DNA of 12,747 bases from assembly GCA_002482005.1 (NCBI GenBank), contig DLFD01000022.1, positions 74,402-87,148 on the forward strand, given 5' to 3'. Position 1 is the stretch's first letter. Each line of letters begins with the position of its first letter. The notes under the pieces are model-generated. The model was not told where the DNA came from. It saw only the letters and a list, made by a program, of their open reading frames with translations, and did no database searches. The position numbers were made by a program, and so were the translations under genes. The DNA comes from Lachnospiraceae bacterium UBA7729. GTDB lineage: Bacteria; Bacillota; Clostridia; Lachnospirales; Lachnospiraceae. Positions 6,177 to 12,321 of the stretch are shown here, in pieces.

Positions 6177-7535
6177 ATGAAAGACAAGAACGAGAAAATC
6201 TGTATCATCGGCGCAGGCCCGGCTGGTCTGTCTGCAGGTATGTATCTGGAGAAGAAGGGCTACTTCAACTACCAGATCCTCGAGCGCAACGACCATGTCG
6301 GCGGTAAGTGCAATTCCCCGCGCTTCAATGGCCGCAGATATGAGATGGGCGCTATCATGGGCGTTCCGTCCTACTATGCAGTTCACGATGTAGAAGAGTT
6401 CGCAGGCATTACCCACAACGGACCGAAGCTGAACCGTAACTACAAGAACGCAAAGGGAGATATCATCGACCCGTTCAATCCGAAGAAGAACCCGCTGAAG
6501 ATCCCGCAGCTGCTGAAGATGAAGAGCCAGGTCAAGAGACTTGGCCAGCTGCTTGAGACCAAGTACAAGGGATATGATGTGAATGGTCACCGCGGAGTCG
6601 CTGAGGGACGCTACGATGGATACGCCGTCACTCCGGGACGCGAGAAGGTTTCCGGCGTCAATGAGAATCTGAAGGATCTCTGCCTTCCGTTCGATGAGTT
6701 CTGCAAGAGGAACGGCGTTGACCTGATCAAAGATATCTGGATCGGGCCGTTCACCGCATTCGGCTATGGCTACTTTGATGAGATCCCGGCAGCCTATGTT
6801 CTGAAGTATCTGGATTTCCAGACCACCATGAACTTCGTCAAAGTCAATCTGTGGACCTGGCAGGACGGAACTCAGTCGATCTGGGAAGCCCTGAACGATA
6901 AGCTGAAGAATCATGCACGCTTAAACTCCGACATCACCAAGGTCGAGAGAAAAGACGGCAAGGTTTATGTAACTGTGAACGGTGCTGTTGAAGAGTATGA
7001 CGATGTCATCATTACTGCTCCGCTTCAGTACATGCCGACCTACTTCGACGCTACCGATGAGGAGAAGGAGCTGTTCTCCAAGATCGATTACGAGCGCTAC
7101 GATGTCCTGGCATTCACCACCAGGCCTGGGGACCATCCGGAGATCTCCTACTACATCTTCGATAACATGACTCCTGAGACTTACGGACATCTGATGGTCT
7201 ATTACAGAAGATGGCATGATGACAAGAGCCAGATGCTCACTACCTATGCGATCCGCAACCATCAGGGCAAGCCGGAGATCCCGTACGAGAAGTGCAAGGA
7301 GATGGTCCTTGACGATCTGAAGACCATGCACAACCCGGCCGACAAGATCCACAACGAGCACTCCTGGTACTACTTCCCGCATGTTGATTCCGAGACCTAT
7401 GCTTCCGGATGGTACGACAAGGTCGAGGGAATGCAGGGCCAGAAGAACACCTACTACGCAGGCGAGGTCATGGCATTCGGCGACATGGATGAGGTTGCTG
7501 AGTACAGCCGCGAGCTGGTCGACAGATTCTTCTGA
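6177..7535 (+). CDS. FAD-dependent polyunsaturated fatty acid isomerase (PAI-like double-bond isomerase)
   Basis: 452-residue cytoplasmic flavoprotein of the amine-oxidase/NAD(P)-binding-8 type. N-terminal FAD fold: GAGPAG (12-17), ribose-binding E36, and HVGGK (40-44). It resembles, nearly end to end, P. acnes polyunsaturated fatty acid isomerase, which converts linoleate to trans-10,cis-12 conjugated linoleate. Shared blocks include YEMGAIMGVPSY, PFTAFGYG, AAYVLKYLDF, WYYFPHV, GWYDKVEGMQG and the C-terminal YAGE. The PAI residues reported to position the substrate (Arg88, Phe168, Phe193) align with R87, F195 and F220. Against my recollection of PAI (about 424 residues) it has about 22 extra residues at 139-160 and a few near 100. 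The start has AGGAAAG upstream and follows a strong promoter. Exact substrate and double-bond outcome are inferred, not shown. Confidence 0.88.
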   Translation: MKDKNEKICIIGAGPAGLSAGMYLEKKGYFNYQILERNDHVGGKCNSPRFNGRRYEMGAIMGVPSYYAVHDVEEFAGITHNGPKLNRNYKNAKGDIIDPFNPKKNPLKIPQLLKMKSQVKRLGQLLETKYKGYDVNGHRGVAEGRYDGYAVTPGREKVSGVNENLKDLCLPFDEFCKRNGVDLIKDIWIGPFTAFGYGYFDEIPAAYVLKYLDFQTTMNFVKVNLWTWQDGTQSIWEALNDKLKNHARLNSDITKVERKDGKVYVTVNGAVEEYDDVIITAPLQYMPTYFDATDEEKELFSKIDYERYDVLAFTTRPGDHPEISYYIFDNMTPETYGHLMVYYRRWHDDKSQMLTTYAIRNHQGKPEIPYEKCKEMVLDDLKTMHNPADKIHNEHSWYYFPHVDSETYASGWYDKVEGMQGQKNTYYAGEVMAFGDMDEVAEYSRELVDRFF

Positions 7536-7560
7536 AGCCTCTGAGGAGGACATTTTAATA

Positions 7561-7598
7561 AGGGACAGGTACTTTTCGTCAGAAGTGTACCTGTCCCT
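7561..7598. repeat. palindromic hairpin after the isomerase gene (CAGGTAC family)
   Basis: AGGGACAGGTAC (7561-7572) pairs perfectly with GTACCTGTCCCT (7587-7598), and further pairs are possible inside the loop. It starts 25 bp after the isomerase stop and has no T-run. It matches the core of the hairpin at 468-508, showing two or more copies of one palindromic family at gene ends. Confidence 0.8.
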
Positions 7599-7599
7599 C

Positions 7600-7930
7600 A
7601 GTATCAATTCCGCCTTGGCGGAATTGCGCCCGGACGCGCGGCGCGAAGCGCCGTCTGATGCGCGTCCGTGGCATCCATATCGTGCGCGGTGCGCGAGGTG
7701 CTGCCTGCCAGTGGCAGGCGTTTAGCACCGACCGAGTCGAAGACGAGACCGCTTGCGTCCGCGGTGCGTGCGCGACTTCCGCCGGAGGCTTCAAACTTTG
7801 TCGCGGGTATGAGCCCACGACGTCGTGATATTGTTATGTTGCGCTCCTCCGCAGACTTCCGTCACGGGAATCCGCGCGACAAAGTTTTGATCCCATAGGA
7901 TGCAAAAAGGCCGCCGGCGGCGGGCTTTTT
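7600..7930 (+). ncRNA. hairpin-dense leader or small RNA region ending in a terminator
   Basis: No gene in this 330 nt, but stems are unusually dense. CAATTCCGCC/GGCGGAATTG (7605-7626). GGACGCGC/GCGCGTCC (7632-7667) enclosing GGCGC-GAA-GCGCC. GGTGCT/AGCACC (7697-7729) enclosing GCCTGCCA/TGGCAGGC. A perfect 12-mer palindrome, CACGACGTCGTG (7816-7827). AACTTTGTCGCG (7794-7805) with CGCGACAAAGTT (7875-7886). The word GTCGCG at 7800 could instead pair with CGCGAC at 7781, giving mutually exclusive folds. It ends at a terminator just before a ribosome site, so an attenuating leader RNA is possible; a degenerate repeat cluster or independent sRNA is the alternative. I do not recognise a known RNA family. 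Confidence 0.45.
7904..7930 (+). terminator. intrinsic terminator immediately upstream of the CrtI-like gene
   Basis: AAAAAGGCCGCC and its near-complement ending in GGGCTTTTT form a GC-rich stem with one G-G mismatch and a T5 tail. Only 16 bp separate the tail from the next start codon and 4 bp from its AAGGAG. This placement fits transcription attenuation controlling the downstream pair, though it may simply end an upstream transcript. Confidence 0.75.
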
Positions 7931-7934
7931 GTAT

Positions 7935-7940
7935 AAGGAG
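7935..7940 (+). promoter_or_regulatory. ribosome binding site that fixes the CrtI-like start
   Basis: AAGGAG lies 6 bp before the ATG at 7947. An in-frame TTG at 7929 lies upstream of this site, inside the terminator tail, so it cannot be the real start. Confidence 0.8.
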
Positions 7941-7946
7941 AAACAC

Positions 7947-9479
7947 ATGGCATTCTACAAAGATCACTATCAGGTCATCATCATCGGCGGAGGGCTTGCG
8001 GGCATGGCCTGTGCTCTTCAGCTGCAGGCCAAGGGTGTGAGCGACATCCTGATCCTCGAGAAGCACAATCTTCCGGGCGGCCTTGCGACTTCCTACGTCA
8101 GAAATGGCGTCGAGATGGAAGCGACCCTGCACGAGATGATGAGTATCGGACCGAAGGAGGACCGTCTCAAGGTCGGTCAGTTCTTCGATGAGATGGGTGT
8201 CGACATCGACTGGCTCCGCGTTCCGGAAGCTTACCGCTTCGTCGAGACCGAGAAGGGCATCGATATCACCCTGCATTCCGGCTTCAAGAAGATGGCCCAC
8301 GAGATCGAGAAGAAGTATCCGGGCTGGGGGCGCAAGGTCTACGATTTCATGAACCTCTGCAACCGTGTCTACGACTCGATGAATTACCTGTCCACCCACC
8401 AGATGGGCAAGCTGAAGATGCTGAAGGAGCATCCGGACTTTGTCCGCACCCTCGGCTACACCGCCCAGCAGGTCCTGGACACTTACCACTTCCCGGAAGA
8501 CGTCCAGGATATCCTGAAGGCTTACTGGATCTATGTCGGCAACCCGACCGACACCCTTCCGTTCACCATCTTTGCGTTCCTTCTTGCGGACTACTTCCGC
8601 GGAGGCAGCTACGTCGCGCGCGGCTTCTCCCATGAGATGAGCATGAAGATGGAGAGAAAGGTCGAGGAGCAGGGCGCCCAGTTCGAGTTCTGCCAGGAGG
8701 TCACGAAGATCCTGGTCAAGGATGGCAGGGTGTATGGCGTCCGCACGAAGCGCGGAGACGAGATCCACTGCGACTATGTCGTATCCGGAGCTTATCCGAA
8801 CCGTGTCTACAGCCAGATGATCGAGCCGGCATCCGAGGTGCCGGAAGGCGCGATCAAGGTCATCAATGCGAAGAAGCTTTCCGTCTGCCCGGTCTCCGTC
8901 ATGATGGTGCTGGACGGGACTCCGGAGGAACTCGGAATCCACGACTATAACATCTTCTCGACAAACAACATGCATATGGACGAGCTGTGGGCGAACAGCA
9001 AGACGCTTGGACCATACCACTATCTGACCTCCATCTGTCTGAACCTGGCCAATCCGGACTGCTGCCCACAGGGACTCACTCAGTTCTCCATCACGGCGCT
9101 GCCGCTGGTCAATGCGTTCGAAGGTGTGAAGGAGGAAGATTACTTCGCGCTGAAGAGGCAGCTGGCCAGAGAGATGATCGGGACTTACGAGAAGACGACC
9201 GGTATCGTGATCCACGACAAGATCCGGGAGATCGAGGTCGAGACTCCGGTGACCGTATCCCATTATGTCGGCGCATGGAAGGGCAGCATCTATGGCTACG
9301 CTCATGACATGCAGGACCACGTCGTCGCAAGACTGCAGACGGCTGACTCCGAGAGATTCATCAGGGGACTGCAGTTTGCAGGCGCCCATGGAATCTCCGG
9401 AGACGGCATGGGTCCGCAGATCACCAACGGCAGAGCAGCAGCAAAGGGCATTCTGGACAGCCTGAAGGAGGAGAAATGA
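7947..9479 (+). CDS. CrtI/retinol-saturase-like FAD oxidoreductase, candidate conjugated fatty acid saturase
   Basis: 510-residue flavoprotein of the phytoene desaturase / carotenoid isomerase / RetSat superfamily. N-terminal dinucleotide fold VIIIGGGLAGMA with the GxGxxG glycines at 14-19, ribose-binding E38 and NLPGGLATSY (41-50). The typical C-terminal FAD-contacting segment is GLQFAGAHGISGDGMGP and following. No signal peptide or clear membrane helix; soluble or peripheral. Family members add or remove hydrogen across conjugated polyene bonds. Placed after a fatty-acid isomerase and coupled to an electron-transfer reductase, a saturase acting on conjugated fatty acids is a good inference, but desaturation or isomerisation cannot be excluded. 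It overlaps the next gene by ATGA. Expression may depend on the structured leader and terminator just upstream. Confidence 0.85.
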   Translation: MAFYKDHYQVIIIGGGLAGMACALQLQAKGVSDILILEKHNLPGGLATSYVRNGVEMEATLHEMMSIGPKEDRLKVGQFFDEMGVDIDWLRVPEAYRFVETEKGIDITLHSGFKKMAHEIEKKYPGWGRKVYDFMNLCNRVYDSMNYLSTHQMGKLKMLKEHPDFVRTLGYTAQQVLDTYHFPEDVQDILKAYWIYVGNPTDTLPFTIFAFLLADYFRGGSYVARGFSHEMSMKMERKVEEQGAQFEFCQEVTKILVKDGRVYGVRTKRGDEIHCDYVVSGAYPNRVYSQMIEPASEVPEGAIKVINAKKLSVCPVSVMMVLDGTPEELGIHDYNIFSTNNMHMDELWANSKTLGPYHYLTSICLNLANPDCCPQGLTQFSITALPLVNAFEGVKEEDYFALKRQLAREMIGTYEKTTGIVIHDKIREIEVETPVTVSHYVGAWKGSIYGYAHDMQDHVVARLQTADSERFIRGLQFAGAHGISGDGMGPQITNGRAAAKGILDSLKEEK

Positions 9480-10699
9480 GCGGTATCAAGGTAAAAGGAT
9501 TCTTTCAGGATGTGACAGGGGTCAACCGTATCGTCAAGGCGCGTGAGGAAAGCTTCAAGGAAGCATCTTCCGTGAATAGCCAGACCGACCCGGTCCGTGC
9601 GCTCGCTGACGCAATCCATCCGGACAGGCAGGTCTTCACGGTGACAAAGGTTTACGAGGCATCCCCGACGGCAAGAACTTTCCGCTTCGAGCCGGAAAAC
9701 GGACACATCGCTCCGTTCCAGTGCGGCCAGTATGTGAACTTCTATCTGACCATCGGCAGTTCAAAGGTGACCAGGGCGTATTCCATCTCCTCGGCGCCTT
9801 ATCAGGCAAGAGGAGAGAAGCCGTTCTTCGAGATCACGATCAGGCGCAACCGTCCTTACTTCGTTCCGGACTGGTTCTTTGAGAGCGTGAAGGAGGGCAG
9901 CAAGGTCACGGCGGCGCTTCCGTTCTCACAGTTCTACTATGAGCCGCTGCGTGACTCTGATCACATCATGGCGCTGGCAGGAGGATCCGGCATTACTCCA
10001 TTTGCATCCATGGCGAAGGAGATCGCTTACGAATCGACACATGACGATGCACCATATCAGACATTGAAGAATGTCGATCTGACTATCCTCTACGGATCCG
10101 TTAAGCACACCGACATCGTGTGCGGCGATCAGATCGAGGAAGCAAGAAAGCAGGCGCCGGACCAGATCCATGTCGTTCACGTCATGAGCGACGATCCGGA
10201 ATGGGAAGGCGAGAAGGGCTTCGTCACCAGGGAGATCATGGAGAAGTACTCCACTCCTGACATGACATACTTCTTCTGCGGACCGCTTCCGATGTTCAAT
10301 ATGGTGAAGAAGAATCTGACGGAGATGGGCGTTCCGGAGAAGAGATTCCGCCACGACGCGATCGCTCAGCCTTCGAATGTGAAGATGATCCCGGGCTTCC
10401 CTGAGGATCAGGTCGGCAAGACCTACCAGCTGACCGTTATGCGGGGAATCCAGAAGGACGTCATCCCGGCAAAGGCAGACGAGCCGGTCGCAGTCGCGCT
10501 CGAGAGAGCGGCGATCCCGGTCGACACCCACTGCCGTGCAGGAGAGTGCGGATTCTGCAGAAGCCAGCTGCTGAAGGGCTCCATCTTCGTGTCTCCGCTC
10601 GGAGACGGACGCCGCGAGATGGATAAGGAGATGGGCTGGTTCCATGCATGCAGCTCTTACCCGACATCTGACCTGACGATCAAGATCCCGATCATCTGA
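9476..10699 (+). CDS. NAD(P)H reductase: FNR-type FAD/NAD domain fused to C-terminal 2Fe-2S ferredoxin
   Basis: 407 residues. An N-terminal extension of about 50 residues of unknown role; FAD-binding beta barrel with R100-A-Y-S; nucleotide-binding domain with GGSGITPF (169-176) and CGP (268-270); C-terminal plant-type 2Fe-2S domain with Cys353, Cys358, Cys361 and Cys392 (C-x4-C-x2-C...C). This order is that of oxygenase-type electron-transfer reductases such as vanillate demethylase and phenol hydroxylase reductases. It takes hydride from NAD(P)H and passes single electrons through the iron-sulfur cluster. No oxygenase is nearby; the partner is most likely the overlapping CrtI-like flavoenzyme (ATGA overlap, GGAGGAG ribosome site inside the upstream gene). 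That pairing suggests reductive chemistry. NADH versus NADPH preference is not evident. Confidence 0.9.
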   Translation: MSGIKVKGFFQDVTGVNRIVKAREESFKEASSVNSQTDPVRALADAIHPDRQVFTVTKVYEASPTARTFRFEPENGHIAPFQCGQYVNFYLTIGSSKVTRAYSISSAPYQARGEKPFFEITIRRNRPYFVPDWFFESVKEGSKVTAALPFSQFYYEPLRDSDHIMALAGGSGITPFASMAKEIAYESTHDDAPYQTLKNVDLTILYGSVKHTDIVCGDQIEEARKQAPDQIHVVHVMSDDPEWEGEKGFVTREIMEKYSTPDMTYFFCGPLPMFNMVKKNLTEMGVPEKRFRHDAIAQPSNVKMIPGFPEDQVGKTYQLTVMRGIQKDVIPAKADEPVAVALERAAIPVDTHCRAGECGFCRSQLLKGSIFVSPLGDGRREMDKEMGWFHACSSYPTSDLTIKIPII

Positions 10700-10722
10700 C
10701 AGGAAAAACCAGACTCTATTAC

Positions 10723-10767
10723 CCCTTCGCTCCAACCAGAATCATCGTCCCGGGCAGGAGCGAAGGG
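10723..10767. repeat. 11-bp perfect hairpin, first unit of the 64-bp array
   Basis: CCCTTCGCTCC (10723-10733) pairs perfectly with GGAGCGAAGGG (10757-10767). It lies 23 bp after the reductase stop and may stabilise or end the transcript, but no T-run follows. It is the first and most perfect of the CTTCGC...GCGAAG hairpins. Confidence 0.75.
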
Positions 10768-11100
10768 AACCAAGAATTCCTGGGAGAATCTTCGCTGTCA
10801 GGAAGCCCTGGAGCTTCGGCCGGGCGAAGGATCCAGAGAAAACTTGTTATATCCTTCGCTGGCCGGCCTGCCGCGCACTCGAACCGGGCGAAGAAAAACA
10901 GGAAAACTTGTCAGGATCTTCGCTGGGTGGCAGTCCTGGAGCTTCGACCGGGCGAAGGAAAACAAGAATTCCTGGGAGAATCTTCGCTGTCAGGAAGCCC
11001 TGGAGCTTCGGCCGGGCGAAGAAAGACAGGAATTTCTGAGAGAATCTTAGCCAGGTGGGGACCCGGAGCCAAGAACGTCTGCGAAGAACATTTACAATAC
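10725..11100. repeat. 64-bp tandem hairpin repeat array, left block (6 units)
   Basis: CTTCGC starts units at 10725, 10790, 10854, 10918 and 10982, with a decayed CTTAGC at 11046; spacing is 65 then 64 bp throughout. Each unit is a hairpin of about 40 bp bounded by CTTCGC and GCGAAG, then a spacer of about 24 bp that is A-rich or AT-rich. The interior varies between units but the bounding stem is kept. Because 64 is not a multiple of three and stop codons vary, it does not encode a repeat protein. It ends at the promoter region of the next gene. Confidence 0.9.
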
Positions 11101-11115
11101 CTTTGTGATAGTAGC

Positions 11116-11142
11116 TGGACTTTTCCGTGCAGCAGATATAAA
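11116..11142 (+). promoter_or_regulatory. tentative promoter of the PD-(D/E)XK-like gene
   Basis: An AT-rich leader of about 150 bp follows the repeat block. TATAAA (11137-11142) is a plausible -10; the best -35 is TGGACT (11116-11121), with a short 15-bp spacing. The rest of the leader to 11238 is pyrimidine-rich with no strong structure. Confidence 0.25.
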
Positions 11143-11250
11143 ATTCAAAATATCTTTCTTTCTTAATTCCGTTCAATATGCTCATCTTATTGTTTCTTTT
11201 CATATCCCAAAGAAGAATCTTCTCTCTTTCACATCTTCAAGGAGGTCTCT

Positions 11251-12087
11251 ATGCAAATCAGTTCTATTATCCAGAAACGTCTTCAGTATCTTGCCGATGT
11301 ATATACCGAGAAGCAGCATGCTCTGAAGGATGCTCCTGAAGGAATCTTACGGGGGATCAGGCATGGAAAAGATTTTCAATATTTCCTGCGCTCTGACAGC
11401 GACGACAAAAGCGGAACGTATATCAGGAGAAAAGACAGGGGGCTTGCCATAAGGCTTGGGCAGAAAGATTACGACAGACGTGTTCAGAAGGCGATCAAAG
11501 CTGAAGCAGCAGTTCTGAAAAGGCCGGATGCGTTCTACAGGAGTCGTAAGATTCTTACAGCGGAAGAAATCTATGAATCTCTGCCAGCCTGGGAACAGGC
11601 GGTTGTCATTCCTGTCAGGAAGCCAACGGAGCAGTTTGTAAAAGAGTGGAGGGCTCAGACTTATACGGGACGGCCTTTTGGTCCGGATGATCCGGACATC
11701 TACTACTACAAAGGAATCCGGATGCGTTCCAAGTCCGAAGTCTGGATCGCTATGCTCCTGGATACATATGATATCCCTTTCCTGTACGAAAAGCCGCTGA
11801 AACTCTCAGATGGAATCACGGTCTACCCTGATTTTTCTACTTTGGATGTGCGCGACTGCTCAGAAGTTTACTGGGAGCATCTTGGGAAGATGGATAACCC
11901 GAAGTACTATCGGGACACGGTCAGAAAGATTGGTTCGTACGTACGCTCAAATATATTTCTGGGGCATGGCCTGATAGTTTCGCAGGAAACAAGCTATGCG
12001 CCTCTGGATATGAAGGAAACTGAAGAGATGCTCTGCTGGCGTTACGGCAAGAAAAATGTTCATCTTGCCAGCAAACTCCCGATGTGA
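11251..12087 (+). CDS. predicted PD-(D/E)XK nuclease-like protein, uncharacterised
   Basis: 278 residues, start fixed by a perfect AAGGAGG (11239-11245) 5 bp before ATG. The N-terminal half is charged and helical (RGIRHGKDFQYFLR, SGTYIRRKDRGLAIRLGQKDYD). The C-terminal half resembles a restriction-endonuclease core: helix RSKSEVWIAMLL with E163, VYPDF with D194, then VYWEHLG with E209. Where the usual (D/E)-x-K Lys is expected there is Leu (E209-H-L), with H210 and K213 nearby, so activity is uncertain. I recognise it as one of a set of similar proteins common in Lachnospiraceae genomes with no assigned function (from memory). It is enclosed by two blocks of the same 64-bp hairpin array, which may mean it travels with, was inserted into, or acts on those repeats. 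Base and codon use is more AT-rich than the fatty-acid genes. Confidence 0.7.
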   Translation: MQISSIIQKRLQYLADVYTEKQHALKDAPEGILRGIRHGKDFQYFLRSDSDDKSGTYIRRKDRGLAIRLGQKDYDRRVQKAIKAEAAVLKRPDAFYRSRKILTAEEIYESLPAWEQAVVIPVRKPTEQFVKEWRAQTYTGRPFGPDDPDIYYYKGIRMRSKSEVWIAMLLDTYDIPFLYEKPLKLSDGITVYPDFSTLDVRDCSEVYWEHLGKMDNPKYYRDTVRKIGSYVRSNIFLGHGLIVSQETSYAPLDMKETEEMLCWRYGKKNVHLASKLPM

Positions 12088-12110
12088 CTGCAGGGGTAAC
12101 TTCCGTGTCC

Positions 12111-12321
12111 ACGGCTTGCCCATGGGCGTTCAAAGCCGATCCGTGGGCGCACGGCTTATCCGTGGGAGTCCACAGCTTATGCGTGGGGCACGGCTTATCC
12201 GTGAGTGTCCACAGTTTATACATGGGGGAACGGCTTATCTATGAGTGTCCACAGTTTATACATGGGGGAACGGCTTATCCATGAGTGTCCACAGTTTATA
12301 CATGGGCACGGCTTATCCGCG
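12111..12321. repeat. 40-bp tandem repeat made of two 20-bp half units
   Basis: CGGCTTAT-type words (CGGCTTGCC in the first) start at 12112, 12152, 12191, 12231, 12271 and 12309, spaced 38-40 bp. Each unit alternates two related halves, ACGGCTTATCCGTGAGTGTCC-like split as ACGGCTTATCC and GTGAGTGTCC, then ACAGTTTATACATGGGGG. The halves resemble each other (ACRGYTTATMCRTGRG), so the array is at heart a 20-bp repeat. Copies on the right are nearly identical, those on the left more diverged. Short open frames across it only reflect the repeat. Confidence 0.88.

Noticed and set aside
6093..7607. Two minus-strand open frames opposite the isomerase gene
   Set aside because: Shadows of the isomerase reading frame with no ribosome site or domain.
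7929..7946. TTG start six codons upstream for the CrtI-like protein
   Set aside because: The TTG lies in the terminator tail, upstream of the AAGGAG site that clearly serves the ATG at 7947.
7791..9389. Long open frame of 532 codons on the minus strand
   Set aside because: It lies exactly antisense to the CrtI-like gene, starts or ends in repeat DNA, is low-complexity in His/Asp/Leu/Val, and has no recognisable domain; it reflects codon bias of the real gene.
7947..9479. Oleate hydratase or true carotenoid desaturase
   Set aside because: The sequence has CrtI/RetSat features, not oleate-hydratase ones, and no carotenoid genes (crtB, crtE or similar) are nearby.
10844..11203. Repeat-protein genes encoded by the 64-bp array
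   Set aside because: The period is not a multiple of three, frames shift from unit to unit, and there is no consistent ribosome site; the open frames are by-products of few stops in GC-rich repeats.
12056..12284. Small proteins with repeated motifs across the 40-bp array
   Set aside because: Frames change between copies because 40 is not divisible by three, and the array is noncoding on both strands by all other signs.
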